A DNA stretch of 64,000 nucleotides from an uncultured Bacteroidales bacterium (lineage in GTDB: Bacteria; Bacteroidota; Bacteroidia; Bacteroidales; UBA932), in assembly GCA_947302175.1 (NCBI GenBank), contig CAMYVB010000005.1, forward strand, positions 37,034-101,033, written 5' to 3'. The position numbers and the translations under genes were made by a program. The notes under the pieces were generated by a model. The model did no database searches. It was given only the letters and a program-made list of their open reading frames with translations, and was not told where the DNA came from. Of the stretch, positions 8,182-17,429 are shown piece after piece. Each line of letters begins with the position of its first letter. The first letter of the stretch is position 1.

Positions 8182-8759
8182 TATTCTTCGGCGGGAGCTT
8201 CGGCCACGCTGTTGCGGGTGGCTTTGACGCCGCAGATGACGGTGCCCTTGGGAGTCAGGACGGTGATATCCTTGACCTGGAGGTCGCCGGCCTTGAACTG
8301 GCTGTCCAGACCGAGGGGAGTGATGTCGACTGCGATCTCGTCAGGAAGGTTCTTCATCAGACCGCTGACTTTGACGCTGCGGAGGCTCTGATAGAACTTA
8401 CCACCCCTCTGGACGCCTGCTGCGTGACCGGAGATGCTGAGGGGAACCATGATAGCGATGGGCTTAACCTGGTCGACTGCGAGGAAATCAACGTGGAGGC
8501 ATGCGTCGGTGACGGGGTGCCACTGAAGCTCGTGAAGGATTGCGGTGTAGGCTTTGCCATCATCCATCTTGAGGTCGACGATGAAGGACTTGGGGGTGTT
8601 GGTCAGACCCTTGAGGTCCTTGGCGTCCACGGTGAAGAGGACGTTTTCCATACCGAGACCGTAGAGATTGCAAGGGACGAGACCCTGGCGGCGGAAGGCC
8701 TTGATGGCGGCCTTGTTGGCGGCTTTGCGGATGCTGCCGTTAAGTGCAAAATGCTGCAT
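8181..8759 (-). CDS. rplY: 50S ribosomal protein L25/general stress protein Ctc
   Basis: 192-residue bL25 of the long Ctc type. An N-terminal 5S rRNA-binding domain (RKAANKAAIKAFRRQGLVPCNLYG) is followed by a C-terminal beta domain (VPLSISGHAAGVQRGGK to GLDSQFKAGDLQV) and an Ala/Glu tail. The start MQHFALNGSIRKA at 8759 is used; the frame continues upstream into the leader without homology. Coupled to pth as in many bacteria. The 87-nt leader holds two hairpins. Confidence 0.93.
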   Translation of the reverse strand: MQHFALNGSIRKAANKAAIKAFRRQGLVPCNLYGLGMENVLFTVDAKDLKGLTNTPKSFIVDLKMDDGKAYTAILHELQWHPVTDACLHVDFLAVDQVKPIAIMVPLSISGHAAGVQRGGKFYQSLRSVKVSGLMKNLPDEIAVDITPLGLDSQFKAGDLQVKDITVLTPKGTVICGVKATRNSVAEAPAEE

Positions 8760-8788
8760 TGAAATGATGTTTAAAAATGTGTTACTCA

Positions 8789-8854
8789 GGCTGCGCGGGG
8801 CAGCCCCCATTGCACCAAAAAGCGCGGGGCTTTTTCAAAATGCGCGCAAAGATA
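8789..8854 (-). promoter_or_regulatory. rplY promoter and structured leader with twin hairpins
   Basis: Minus-strand TATCTTTG (8854-8847) is the likely -7 element. The leader then has hairpin 1, AAAAAGC-CCCGC-GCTTTTT (8835-8817), and hairpin 2, GGCTGC-CCCGC-GCAGCC (8805-8789). Both expose the same five-base loop CCCGC. Hairpin 1 could also act as a weak terminator for the upstream clostripain gene. Confidence 0.5.
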
Positions 8855-8865
8855 AGAAAAAAAAC

Positions 8866-10167
8866 TTATTGGACAAGCGAAGTCGCTTTGTTCCAGGAGA
8901 GTGTCTTGTAGAAGGCGTCGAGGAATTCAGTTCCGTCGCAGGGAAGGTACATGCCCAGTCCGCAGCAGTTCTTGAATTCGTACCCGCCGTAATACTCGTC
9001 GTTGTTGAAAAAAGTCGGGGTGTGGACTTCCTTGAGCACGCAGCGGGACAGGGCTTCGTCGACGGAAGAGAGGTCGCTCCTTGTGGCTCCTGCCTGGAGC
9101 AGTATGTCGCGAAGGTCGTATATCCAGTGCTTTTCGCCTCGGCAATATGGCTGGACAGCTTCAGGGTCGACTGCCGCAATCTGGCTGCGGTATTTTTCAA
9201 AAACGGGCTTACACGCTGTTGCGAGGGCGTCGATCTTGCTGCAGTCAATCAGGGTGTACGAGGCGGAGCGGTACAGGCCGGTCTTGGAATCGTAGTACTC
9301 GAAAAAGTCGTCTATCAGGCCTTCCAGGTCGGGCGAGCCGCTTCTTAGGAGGCGGCCGGCGGTGGTGGTGTATTGCATGCCCTCCTCCAGGATTTCGGAG
9401 GGACTGAGGCCCAGGTAGCTGCATTTGTCCTTGAGCTCGAATACCGTCTCTATGCAGCCCATAAGGCAAGCGTCGAAAACTATGTAGTCGAAATGGAAGG
9501 GAATGGCCTGACCGAGGTCGGTGATGTCCATGTATTTTTTCTTGCGCGTCGCGCCGTCATAGTAGTATTCTTCTCCAAAGGAGCGTACTGCAGGGCCGGG
9601 AAGGGGACCGTCTCCAATCATGAAGCGCGCGGCTCCGGTCTTTCCGGGAGCGAAGTCCAGGGCGGGCTCGTAGTCAGAGGGCTTGCCGTAATAGCCTTCG
9701 GGGAGCCAGCCGGTGCCGTGGGAGGAGAGAATGAGACCGTAATGGTCGGACTTGAGGGTGCTTGCAACGTAGTTCAGGCTTGACTTCATCACCTCTTTGT
9801 CGGTGAGAAGGTCGGTGGCGGAAAGGGTTGTCAGAGTGTCATAAACCGCCTCGCCCTTTGAGTCCTTGTACATCCGGAAGATGACTGGGGATGTGGGATT
9901 GGCGTAGCCGTTGCTGTTGCAATGGTTGATTACGGCTATGGCCACATCGGCGTCCTTTGCGGGGACTTCGCCCTGCGAGAGCTCGCGTATGTCTTCCTGA
10001 AGCGCGTTGGAAAGCGAATTGAAGCCCGCACCGTAGAGGATGAGGACCTTGGAATATGTCTTGTCCTTGTCGTTGCCGCCCGGGCAGAGCCAGTCGCACG
10101 AGCTCGCGGAAAGGACAGCCCCTAGGAGGACCGACAGTTTCAGGATGGACTTGAGCACTTTGTTCAT
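8866..10167 (-). CDS. Clostripain family (C11) cysteine peptidase lipoprotein
   Basis: 433 residues. The N-terminal signal ends in a lipobox (LSASSC), so the protein is probably anchored at the periplasmic or outer surface. The caspase-like C11 catalytic pair is visible: GLILSSHGTGWLPEGYYG (His) and DYIVFDACLMGCIETVFEL (Cys). The Bacteroides relatives fragipain and PmC11 cut after Lys/Arg and activate toxins or process surface proteins; the substrate here is unknown. A TAnnTTTG element ends 5 nt before the start. Confidence 0.87.
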   Translation of the reverse strand: MNKVLKSILKLSVLLGAVLSASSCDWLCPGGNDKDKTYSKVLILYGAGFNSLSNALQEDIRELSQGEVPAKDADVAIAVINHCNSNGYANPTSPVIFRMYKDSKGEAVYDTLTTLSATDLLTDKEVMKSSLNYVASTLKSDHYGLILSSHGTGWLPEGYYGKPSDYEPALDFAPGKTGAARFMIGDGPLPGPAVRSFGEEYYYDGATRKKKYMDITDLGQAIPFHFDYIVFDACLMGCIETVFELKDKCSYLGLSPSEILEEGMQYTTTAGRLLRSGSPDLEGLIDDFFEYYDSKTGLYRSASYTLIDCSKIDALATACKPVFEKYRSQIAAVDPEAVQPYCRGEKHWIYDLRDILLQAGATRSDLSSVDEALSRCVLKEVHTPTFFNNDEYYGGYEFKNCCGLGMYLPCDGTEFLDAFYKTLSWNKATSLVQ

Positions 10168-10172
10168 AGGTG

Positions 10173-10200
10173 CAAAATTACGATAATTTGACTAATTTTG
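10173..10200. promoter_or_regulatory. Divergent promoters for the C11 peptidase and tyrS
   Basis: Minus-strand TAATTTTG (10180-10173) ends 5 nt before the peptidase ATG. Plus-strand TAATTTTG (10193-10200) lies 27 nt before the tyrS ATG at 10228. Only 12 nt separate the two, so the polymerases would compete. Confidence 0.6.
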
Positions 10201-10227
10201 CACATTGTTACAAAAATCAGGCAAGAG

Positions 10228-11520
10228 ATGAAAAATTTCGTTGAAGAACTCCGCTGGCGCGGAATGATACAGGATATAATGCCCTGCACCGAGGAGAAGC
10301 TGATGGAAGGCCCCCAGGCAGCATATGTGGGAATTGACCCCACTGCCGACTCCCTCCACATTGGCCACCTCGTGAGCGTAATGATACTCAAGCACTTCCA
10401 GAATTGCGGCCACAAGCCTTTCGCCCTCGTCGGCGGCGCCACGGGCATGATAGGCGACCCTTCCATGAAGTCCGCCGAGCGCAACCTCCTCGACGAGCAG
10501 ACCCTCACTCACAATGTCGAGAGCCTCAAGGCCCAGCTCGCCCGCTTCCTCGATTTCGAGTCCGACTCCCCGAATAAGGCCGAGCTCGTGAACAACTACG
10601 AGTGGATGAAAGACTATTCCTTCATAGGCTTCATCCGCGACATCGGAAAGCACATCACCGTCAACTATATGATGGCCAAGGACTCCGTCAAGAAGCGTCT
10701 CCAGAGGGACTCTTCCGAAGGCATGTCCTTCACCGAGTTCAGCTACCAGCTCATGCAGGGCTACGATTTCTACTGGCTGTGGAAGAACCGCGGCTGCATC
10801 CTGCAGCTGGGCGGCTCCGACCAGTGGGGCAACATCACCACCGGCACCGAGCTCATCCGTCGTATGGACGGCGGCACCGCCTATGCCCTCACCTGCCCCC
10901 TCATCCGCAAGGCCGACGGCACCAAGTTCGGCAAGACCGAAAAGGGCAACATATGGCTCGACCCCGAGCGCACCTCCCCCTATGAGTTCTACCAGTTCTG
11001 GCTCAACGTGGCCGATGACGACGCCGAGCGCTACATCAAGATTTTCACCCTGCTCGACCGTAAGACCATAGAGGACGCCATCGAGGTCCACAGGGCCGAC
11101 CCCGGCGCACGCACCCTCCAGAAGCTCCTGGCAAAGGAAGTCACCGTCATGGTGCACGGGCAGGAGGCTTATGAGAATGCCATCGAGGCCTCCCGCCTCC
11201 TTTTCGGCAATGTTTCCGCCGAAGCCTTCCGCAAGATGGACGAAAGGACTGTGCGCGAGGTTTTCGCCAACGTCCCTTCGTTCGAACTCAGCGCCTCCGA
11301 GCTCCCTTGCGACATACTCGAGTTCCTCGCCGTCAAGACCTCCGTATTCCCCTCCAAGGGCGAAGCCCGCAAGATGATCCAGGGCGGCGGAGTATCTCTC
11401 AACAAGGCCAAGGTCGCGGATGCCGCCTCCCTCGTCACCCCCGATGACGTCATCAACGGCCACTACATCCTCGCCCAGAAGGGCAAAAAGAACTATTTCA
11501 TAATCAACATAGTACAGTAA
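10228..11520 (+). CDS. tyrS: Tyrosyl-tRNA synthetase
   Basis: Class I synthetase of 430 residues that charges tRNA-Tyr. The HIGH motif is at residues 44-47 ([14 protein letters not shown]) and the KMSKS equivalent is KFGKTEKGN near 233. The tyrosine-binding [14 protein letters not shown] is present, and a C-terminal S4 RNA-binding domain ([19 protein letters not shown]) completes the TyrRS type. The start [16 protein letters not shown] was chosen over an upstream in-frame ATG because homology begins here. The stop overlaps rbfA (TAATG). Confidence 0.96.
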   Translation: MKNFVEELRWRGMIQDIMPCTEEKLMEGPQAAYVGIDPTADSLHIGHLVSVMILKHFQNCGHKPFALVGGATGMIGDPSMKSAERNLLDEQTLTHNVESLKAQLARFLDFESDSPNKAELVNNYEWMKDYSFIGFIRDIGKHITVNYMMAKDSVKKRLQRDSSEGMSFTEFSYQLMQGYDFYWLWKNRGCILQLGGSDQWGNITTGTELIRRMDGGTAYALTCPLIRKADGTKFGKTEKGNIWLDPERTSPYEFYQFWLNVADDDAERYIKIFTLLDRKTIEDAIEVHRADPGARTLQKLLAKEVTVMVHGQEAYENAIEASRLLFGNVSAEAFRKMDERTVREVFANVPSFELSASELPCDILEFLAVKTSVFPSKGEARKMIQGGGVSLNKAKVADAASLVTPDDVINGHYILAQKGKKNYFIINIVQ

Positions 11521-11867
11521 TGGATAAGGCACCCTCCACAAGGCAGCTGAAGGTGGCCCGCGAGATCCAGAAAGACCTCGCCGAGATCATCCGCGCCCAG
11601 GGGATGGCCCACTTCGGCGGCGCCATGGTGACGGTGAGCGAAGTTCGCGTGAGCCCCGACCTCTCCGTAGCCAAGGTGTACGTCTCCATCTTCCCCTCCG
11701 CCAAGGCCTCCGAGGTGATGAAAATGCTCTCGGACGACAACAGGCTGTACCGGGGCGAGCTTGGCCGCCAGGTAGGCAAGCAGCTCCGTATAGTCCCGGA
11801 GCTGGTGTTCTACCTGGATACCTCCCTGGACTACGCCGAACATATAGAAGAGCTCCTTAAAAAATAG
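11520..11867 (+). CDS. rbfA: 30S ribosome-binding factor A
   Basis: 115-residue KH-fold protein for 16S rRNA 5'-end maturation in the small subunit. It shows STRQLKVAREIQKDLAEIIR, VTVSEVRVSPDLSVAKVYVS and the end VPELVFYLDTSLDYAEHIEE, all characteristic. The ATG overlaps the tyrS stop by one base, so translation is coupled. Confidence 0.93.
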   Translation: MDKAPSTRQLKVAREIQKDLAEIIRAQGMAHFGGAMVTVSEVRVSPDLSVAKVYVSIFPSAKASEVMKMLSDDNRLYRGELGRQVGKQLRIVPELVFYLDTSLDYAEHIEELLKK

Positions 11868-11892
11868 GGGCAACACACCCTGACGCAGACAG

Positions 11893-13995
11893 ATGGGAAA
11901 ACGTATCTTAACATCGCTGCTGCTCCTTGTTCTTGCTTCCATGCCCCTCTGGGCCGTGAAAGCGAGGCCGGGGCTGCTGCGTCACGTCCAGCCTGACGGC
12001 AAGGTCGTTACCTATCGCATTATTGGCGACGAAAGGGGGCATTATATTGTCGATACCAAAGGCTGCGCCCTTGCCTTCGGCCCCGGGGGCACCACCTTGT
12101 ACTACGCCACCTATGACGAAAGGGGAGTGCTGAGCCGCAGCGAAGTGCCCGCCTCTTCATCCGTGGCGAGTCCGCAGCTCCTCTCCGCGGCGCGCAATAT
12201 CCCCTCCGGGAAAATACTTGGACGCGGTATGCGCACGCAGATGCTTTCCGAGCCCGTTCCTGCGCTGCGCTCCCGCTCAGCTACCCCGAAGACAGTCAGG
12301 ACCATAGTCATTCCTGTCGCGTTCAGCGACCTGGGTTTCAAAAATGACGTCTCGTCCCTTTATAACTTGCTAATGCAGACGGGGTACTCCGTGTCAGGGG
12401 CCGCAGGCTGCGTCAAGGACTATCTTGACTGCCAGTTTGACGGCCAGGCTGTCTTCGTCTTCGACGTGGCCCCCGTGGTTACGCTTTCCAACGACTGCGC
12501 GTGGTACGCAAAGACCGATGCCCGCAACGCGGAGGCTGTGATGGAGGCCTGCCGTCTGAGCGATGCTGCGGTGGATTTCTCGCTCTACGACCACGTATAT
12601 GTCATTTATGCCGGAGGCAATCCCGCCGACGGCGGCACCGGCAGCGACCACATTTGGCCCCACGCTTGGGATTTTCGCTCTGCAGGCTTTGCCCCGTTGA
12701 TACTCGACGGCGTTCAAGTGAACCGTTATGCCATGTCTTCGGAGATTATGAAGAATTCTTCAGGGGCGAGGATCCTTTCCGGCATAGGCACCATCTGCCA
12801 TGAGTTCAGTCATCTTCTCGGCCTTCCCGACCTTTATGACACGGACGAGGAAAAGAGCGGAGGAAAGTCTGATGCGCTCTGGAGATGCCTTTCGCTTATG
12901 GATGCCGGCAACTACAACGACGACACGCGCATGCCCCCCATGTACGGTGCCATAGAGCTTGAAATACTCGGCCTGGTGGATTGCGAGCCTTTGAAGACGC
13001 GCTCCTACACGTTGGAGCCCATTTCTTCCGGTACCCGCCGCGTGCTCAGGATGGAGGCAGACGTGGAAGGGGAGTATTTCCTTTTCGAATGCAGGACCAA
13101 TTCAAATTGGGACAAGTTTATAGGCGGCAGCGGCCTTTTAATCTATCATATTGACAGATCCGAAAGGAATGCAGGTTTTTCAGAAAGGAACGGCTTTGTC
13201 TTGACTGCCGCCCAGCGATGGAGCCCGCAGTATTCGGAGATCAACTGCCGTCCCGACCATCAGTGCGCTGACCTTGTGGAGGCCACTGCAGCTGCTTCGT
13301 TAGATGCTTCATCAGTTACCGATGTGTTTTTCCCCCGCGGCAACGTGACGTCCTTTTCACCCTCCACTAAGCCCTCATTCAGCTTCTGGAGCGGCGAAAA
13401 GTCGCCCTATTCCATTCTGAATATCAAAAAGGAAGGCTCTGCAGTGACTTTTTTAGTCAGCGGACCTATCACCCCCGATAACATCGATGTCTTCCAGGAT
13501 GCGGCGATATTTACCTGGCACACCGACGTGGAGTCGCTCGGCGAGCGCCCTTGCTCGATAAGGCTTAGCACGCTTCAGGGAGTAGTCTCTCAAAAGAGTG
13601 TCGACCCTTACCAGGCCGGCTGCTACTCGGCCACTTTCGAGGGCCTGAACCCCGGCGCGGCCTATTCGATTGATATTTTCTACCCCGGGGAAAGCTCCGG
13701 GGAAGAACTCTATAAGTTCTCGGTCGAGATTGTCACTTCCCAGTACGGAGGCCTCCCTTACATCTATATGAAATCATACGCGCGCCGCTCTTCGGCAACG
13801 GGCGAAAGCAAGCTGCCCCTGAGGGTTATGAATGCGCGCGGCTCCAGGTCCGTGAGTTGGTATTTCAATGATTCAGAGATTCATACCGGTCCCGACGGCT
13901 ACTTCGTCCCGTCCCATTCGGGAGATTTGAAGGCAAGGATAGTCTATTCCGACGGTACGGAAGAAATCATCCTCAGACATATTGACTTGAAATGA
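11893..13995 (+). CDS. Secreted M6 family metalloprotease
   Basis: 700 residues with a signal peptide (ILTSLLLLVLASMPLWAVKA). The M6 (immune inhibitor A-like) catalytic domain spans about 135-430. The zinc motif HEFSH is at 303-307, followed by LLGLPDLYD, which supplies the third ligand. A beta-rich C-terminal part (about 530-700) looks Fn3-like. A substrate on host or dietary protein is an inference only. It lies 25 nt after rbfA, and its stop overlaps the next small lipoprotein by 4 bp. Confidence 0.88.
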   Translation: MGKRILTSLLLLVLASMPLWAVKARPGLLRHVQPDGKVVTYRIIGDERGHYIVDTKGCALAFGPGGTTLYYATYDERGVLSRSEVPASSSVASPQLLSAARNIPSGKILGRGMRTQMLSEPVPALRSRSATPKTVRTIVIPVAFSDLGFKNDVSSLYNLLMQTGYSVSGAAGCVKDYLDCQFDGQAVFVFDVAPVVTLSNDCAWYAKTDARNAEAVMEACRLSDAAVDFSLYDHVYVIYAGGNPADGGTGSDHIWPHAWDFRSAGFAPLILDGVQVNRYAMSSEIMKNSSGARILSGIGTICHEFSHLLGLPDLYDTDEEKSGGKSDALWRCLSLMDAGNYNDDTRMPPMYGAIELEILGLVDCEPLKTRSYTLEPISSGTRRVLRMEADVEGEYFLFECRTNSNWDKFIGGSGLLIYHIDRSERNAGFSERNGFVLTAAQRWSPQYSEINCRPDHQCADLVEATAAASLDASSVTDVFFPRGNVTSFSPSTKPSFSFWSGEKSPYSILNIKKEGSAVTFLVSGPITPDNIDVFQDAAIFTWHTDVESLGERPCSIRLSTLQGVVSQKSVDPYQAGCYSATFEGLNPGAAYSIDIFYPGESSGEELYKFSVEIVTSQYGGLPYIYMKSYARRSSATGESKLPLRVMNARGSRSVSWYFNDSEIHTGPDGYFVPSHSGDLKARIVYSDGTEEIILRHIDLK

Positions 13996-14420
13996 TAAAG
14001 TTTTTCCGCATACCGGTCATTGTAGCGCTCCTCGCTTGCCTGGCAGGGCTTCTTTGCTCCTGCCAGAGAACCGACGGTTTCGATCATGACGATTTTCTCG
14101 GCAATGACGTTTGCCTGAGGGTGGACGGTGAAATGCTGCATTCATACTCTCCAAGCAGCGGCCAGCTGTCGTTCAACAAGGGACGCAGGGAGTTCCGCGC
14201 CGGCACGGACACCATGTCCGACTACTTTGTCCTCACGCTATCTTCGATTCCGAAGGAAGAGGGGCAGGTGGTAACGGGCTCGCTCAAATGGACGACCTAC
14301 AACGACATAGTGTCCCTGAGCGACCTGTCTTTCAAAGTGAAGGAAATCACTTCCGACGGGAAGATTTGGCTCTGGTGCTCTTCCCGCAAGATCAACGTAG
14401 TTGTAAGAACGCTTAATTAG
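13992..14420 (+). CDS. Small lipoprotein of unknown function
   Basis: 142 residues. The signal peptide is followed by the lipobox LLCSC, then a mostly beta-predicted domain (HDDFLGNDVCLRVDGEMLHS and a tail rich in Trp/Ser). I do not recognise the family. The ATGA overlap with the M6 protease suggests the two are made together, so it may be an accessory or inhibitor partner of the protease. It converges on tdk with a 2-nt gap. Confidence 0.65.
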   Translation: MIKFFRIPVIVALLACLAGLLCSCQRTDGFDHDDFLGNDVCLRVDGEMLHSYSPSSGQLSFNKGRREFRAGTDTMSDYFVLTLSSIPKEEGQVVTGSLKWTTYNDIVSLSDLSFKVKEITSDGKIWLWCSSRKINVVVRTLN

Positions 14421-14422
14421 GC

Positions 14423-15007
14423 TTACGCCTTCTCTGCATTATCGAGCTTGACCGCCTCGTTGTAGCATTGGCGGCAGAGGGGCTCGTAGACATCCTTTTC
14501 GCCAAGGACGACGAGGCTGCGGCTCTTTGACAACCTGTGGGAATGGTTGGCGAGACTGCCGCATTTGACGCAAATCGCATGGACTTTCTGGACGTCTTCA
14601 GCCACGGCCATAAGGGCGGGCATGGGGCCGAAGGGCTTGCCGGTGAAGTCGGTGTCGAGTCCGGCGATGATGACCCTGACGCCGCGGTTGGCCAGCTGCT
14701 GGGCGACGCTCACAAGGCTGCTGTCGAAGAACTGGGCCTCGTCTATGCCGACCACCATCGTGTCGTCCGCGATGGAGAGCATCTCTTCGGGAGAGCTGAC
14801 GGGCTTGCTCTTAATGCTGTGGAGGTCGTGGGAGACGACATCCTCGTCGGAGTAGCGCGTGTCGACGACGGGCTTGAAAATCTCGATTTTCTGGTTGGCG
14901 AACTGGGCCCTTTTGAGTCTGCGAATTAATTCCTCGGTTTTACCTGAGAACATTGAGCCGCAAATCACTTCGATGCAGCCGGATTTTTTGAAACTTTCTG
15001 AAAACAT
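14423..15007 (-). CDS. tdk: Thymidine kinase
   Basis: 194-residue type II thymidine kinase for thymidine salvage. The Walker A motif is [20 protein letters not shown], the magnesium-binding [10 protein letters not shown] is present, and the lasso region [13 protein letters not shown] is intact. The zinc ribbon cysteines are in HAICVKCG and [12 protein letters not shown] minus-strand TACATTTG promoter lies at 15040-15033. Confidence 0.96.
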   Translation of the reverse strand: MFSESFKKSGCIEVICGSMFSGKTEELIRRLKRAQFANQKIEIFKPVVDTRYSDEDVVSHDLHSIKSKPVSSPEEMLSIADDTMVVGIDEAQFFDSSLVSVAQQLANRGVRVIIAGLDTDFTGKPFGPMPALMAVAEDVQKVHAICVKCGSLANHSHRLSKSRSLVVLGEKDVYEPLCRQCYNEAVKLDNAEKA

Positions 15008-15013
15008 TTGCTT

Positions 15014-15040
15014 ATTTTTGTCTCGCTAGTGCAAATGTAT
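15014..15040. promoter_or_regulatory. Divergent, overlapping promoters for tdk and the 15.1 kb gene
   Basis: Plus-strand TATTTTTG (15014-15021) lies 33 nt before the ATG at 15055. Minus-strand TACATTTG (15040-15033) lies 25 nt before the tdk ATG. The two promoters face across each other, so each start site lies within the other transcription unit. Confidence 0.5.
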
Positions 15041-15054
15041 AAAAGAAAAGTCTT

Positions 15055-15711
15055 ATGGAAAAGACCATCGCCGATATTATTGCTGAAATAAAGGAGACTA
15101 TTTCCGTCCTTTCGGAACGGGTCGCCGCCCTGGAGGCTTGCCTCCCTGCCGGAGACGTTCCTGAAACTGAGGCTCTCCCCGCTGAGGATATGCCTGAGGC
15201 AGAGGCCTTTGCCGCAGAAGAAACGGTGGATATCGTAGAGCCCCTTGATATCATAGATGTTTTCCCCGCTTCCGAGCCTTCACTCGCTGCCGCTCCCGCT
15301 GGAGAGAGCGTGCCCGAGCCGGAGCCTGTGGTCCCTGAGCTTGCAGTCTTTGAACCGGCGTCAGCCGAGCCCGTGGAGAGCCTTGGCGCAATCAACGATA
15401 TAGCAGCTGCCAAAGTCAAAGAGGCCATCAACGACGCATACGCTGCCGACTACGCCTGGAAGACTGATATTCCGGGTTCCGAACTAAGGAACATCCTGAG
15501 CGGTATCTCGCTCAACGACCGCATACTCTTTATCAACACCCTGTTCGGCGGCGATCCCGAGAGTTTCCAGAGCACCATCGCATATCTGAACGAGGCGTCG
15601 TCCTTCGCCGAGGCAACCGATTATCTTAGCGGCCGTTTCCCTGATTGGAAGCTTGGCTCAGACACAGTATACAGGTTCATGATGGCTGTCCGCCGCCATT
15701 TGAGGAGCTAG
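15055..15711 (+). CDS. Conserved acidic Bacteroidales protein of unknown function
   Basis: 218 residues. An N-terminal amphipathic helix (about 1-28, KTIADIIAEIKETISVLSER) is followed by an acidic, Pro/Ala/Glu-rich linker (about 30-115) and a helical C-terminal domain (about 130-218) with LSGISLNDRILFINTLFGGD and GRFPDWKLGSDTVYRFM. No signal peptide, membrane segment or catalytic motif is seen, so it is probably cytoplasmic. It lies 2 nt before rsmI, so the two are likely co-translated. Confidence 0.7.
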   Translation: MEKTIADIIAEIKETISVLSERVAALEACLPAGDVPETEALPAEDMPEAEAFAAEETVDIVEPLDIIDVFPASEPSLAAAPAGESVPEPEPVVPELAVFEPASAEPVESLGAINDIAAAKVKEAINDAYAADYAWKTDIPGSELRNILSGISLNDRILFINTLFGGDPESFQSTIAYLNEASSFAEATDYLSGRFPDWKLGSDTVYRFMMAVRRHLRS

Positions 15712-15713
15712 CC

Positions 15714-16445
15714 GTGGCCGGAGTCCTGTACATAGTCCCCACTCCCGTGGGCAATCTTGCCGACATGACCTACAGGGCCGTGGAGGTGCTCCGAAGCGTA
15801 GACCTCATTCTCGCCGAGGACACGCGCACGACCTCCGTCCTGCTGAAGCACTACGGCATCGAAGGGCATCTTAAGTCGCACCACAAGTTCAATGAGCACG
15901 CCACGGCGAGTATAATCAAGGAGAGAATTCTCGCCGGCGCGGACGTGGCCCTTGTGAGCGATGCCGGCACTCCGGGGATTTCAGATCCCGGTTTCCTGCT
16001 TGTGCGCACGTGCGCCGCGGAAGGCATCGAAGTGAGGACCCTGCCCGGCGCTACTGCCTGCATCCCGGCCCTGGTTTCTTCGGGCCTTCCGTGCGACAGT
16101 TTTTGTTTCGAAGGCTTCCTTCCCCGCAAGAAGGGGCGCCAGACCGCTCTCACTGCGCTTGAAGCCGAGACGCGCACAATGGTGTTCTATGAGTCGCCCT
16201 ACAGGGTTGCCGCAACCCTGGGCCAGCTAGCCGAGCACCTTGGTGCAGACAGGGCCTGCTGCGTTTCGCGCGAGATCTCCAAAGTCCACGAGGAGCACCG
16301 CAGGGGGACTTTGGGCGAGCTTTTTGATTGGTATTCCGCCCACGAGGCGAAAGGTGAAATCGTAATTATTGTTGCCGGCCGTCCGGGCCGCGTGAAAAAG
16401 AATGAAGACAGAGATGAGTTCGGACAGGTCTCGCAGGAAAGCTGA
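15714..16445 (+). CDS. rsmI: 16S rRNA (cytidine-1402-2'-O)-methyltransferase
   Basis: 243 residues, SAM-dependent tetrapyrrole-methylase fold. Motifs are LYIVPTPVGNLADMTYRAVE at the N-terminus, LAEDTRTTSVLLKHYGI, HHKFNEHA, VALVSDAGTPGISDPGF and CVSREISKVHEEHRRGTL. The best start is GTG at 15714, two bases after the preceding stop and just before VLYIVPTP; the longer open frame would intrude into the upstream gene. The 3' end overlaps the next gene by 44 bp. Confidence 0.92.
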   Translation: MAGVLYIVPTPVGNLADMTYRAVEVLRSVDLILAEDTRTTSVLLKHYGIEGHLKSHHKFNEHATASIIKERILAGADVALVSDAGTPGISDPGFLLVRTCAAEGIEVRTLPGATACIPALVSSGLPCDSFCFEGFLPRKKGRQTALTALEAETRTMVFYESPYRVAATLGQLAEHLGADRACCVSREISKVHEEHRRGTLGELFDWYSAHEAKGEIVIIVAGRPGRVKKNEDRDEFGQVSQES

Positions 16446-17364
16446 CGGCCGTCCTCTTTCGGCAGGATTCAAGCTTGGGGCTATAGCCCTGGTTTTCCTT
16501 ATTATCGGATATCAGACCGCGCTGCTGGTTTACAGGGCGTCGGTTTCCGCCATCCTGAGCAGAAAGGCAGTGCCCGACACCGTGTATGTGGAGCGGCTCG
16601 TGCCCTATTATCCTGCCGCGGGCTCTCCCGATTCCGCGCGGGCTTCCGCTGCTGCTCCGGCGTCCGCTCCTTCCTCTGCTCCGTCGTCCGCAAGGGGAGC
16701 GTCATATGGTAAAAGCGCCGGAAGAAGTTCAGGCGGGGGCGCCGAGGCGGCGATTATAAGGCATTTTTCGCCCCGCAACGTGGAGTCTTTCCGCTTTGAC
16801 CCTAATACGGCGAGCGTCGAGGATTTGCAGCGGCTGGGCTTTTCAGAGAAGCAAGCGGCATCCATAGACAAATACCGCACAAGCGGAGGGCGTTTTCGCC
16901 GAAAGGAAGATTTTGCGCGCTCTTTTGTGGTCGCTGATTCAGTGTTCAGGCGCCTGGAGCCTTTTATCGATATTCCTAAGATAGATTTGAATCTGGCGGA
17001 CTCAGCCGCATTTGATTCGCTGCCCGGGATCGGGCCTTACTATGCTTCGAAGATGGTTTCGTATCGCGCTGAGCTTGGGGGATACAGTTATCCGGAGCAG
17101 CTGATGGACATTTGGAAGTTCGATGCCGAGAAGTTCGCCGCCCTGGAGGATTTGATTTGCATAGAGACGCCGTTTCGCTTTCCGCTCTGGAGCCTTGGGG
17201 CTGATTCGCTTGCGCTCCATCCCTACCTTGACGCGCGCTCCGCACGCTCAATCGTTCGTTTCAGGGAGAATTCGCTGCGCGAGGATTGGACTGTCGCCGC
17301 GCTCGAGGCTGCGGGCATCATTTCCCCCGAAACCGCCGGCAAACTATCGCCCTGCGTCGAATAA
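16402..17364 (+). CDS. Helix-hairpin-helix (ComEA-like) membrane-anchored protein
   Basis: 320 residues. One N-terminal membrane segment (LGAIALVFLIIGYQTALLVY, about 26-45) precedes a low-complexity Ser/Ala/Pro stretch (about 75-115). Then come repeated HhH units: FDPNTASVEDLQRLGFSEKQ, IDLNLADSAAFDSLPGIGPY and a weaker third unit near the C-terminus. ComEA-type HhH domains bind double-stranded DNA during uptake, but many Bacteroidota relatives have no tested role. Codon overlap with rsmI implies one operon. Confidence 0.78.
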   Translation: MKTEMSSDRSRRKADGRPLSAGFKLGAIALVFLIIGYQTALLVYRASVSAILSRKAVPDTVYVERLVPYYPAAGSPDSARASAAAPASAPSSAPSSARGASYGKSAGRSSGGGAEAAIIRHFSPRNVESFRFDPNTASVEDLQRLGFSEKQAASIDKYRTSGGRFRRKEDFARSFVVADSVFRRLEPFIDIPKIDLNLADSAAFDSLPGIGPYYASKMVSYRAELGGYSYPEQLMDIWKFDAEKFAALEDLICIETPFRFPLWSLGADSLALHPYLDARSARSIVRFRENSLREDWTVAALEAAGIISPETAGKLSPCVE

Positions 17365-17393
17365 AATCTGTTTCAAAATAGCTTCGATATTGC

Positions 17394-17401
17394 TATATTT
17401 G
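17394..17401 (+). promoter_or_regulatory. Promoter -7 element before the small membrane protein
   Basis: TATATTTG lies 28 nt before the ATG at 17430. Confidence 0.5.
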
Positions 17402-17429
17402 TCAAAACTAATGTTATAATTCTATCACT

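Noticed and set aside
8668..9348. 226-codon plus-strand frame across the rplY leader
   Set aside because: It crosses the 5' end of rplY, its leader and the 3' end of the C11 peptidase in antisense and has no conserved features.
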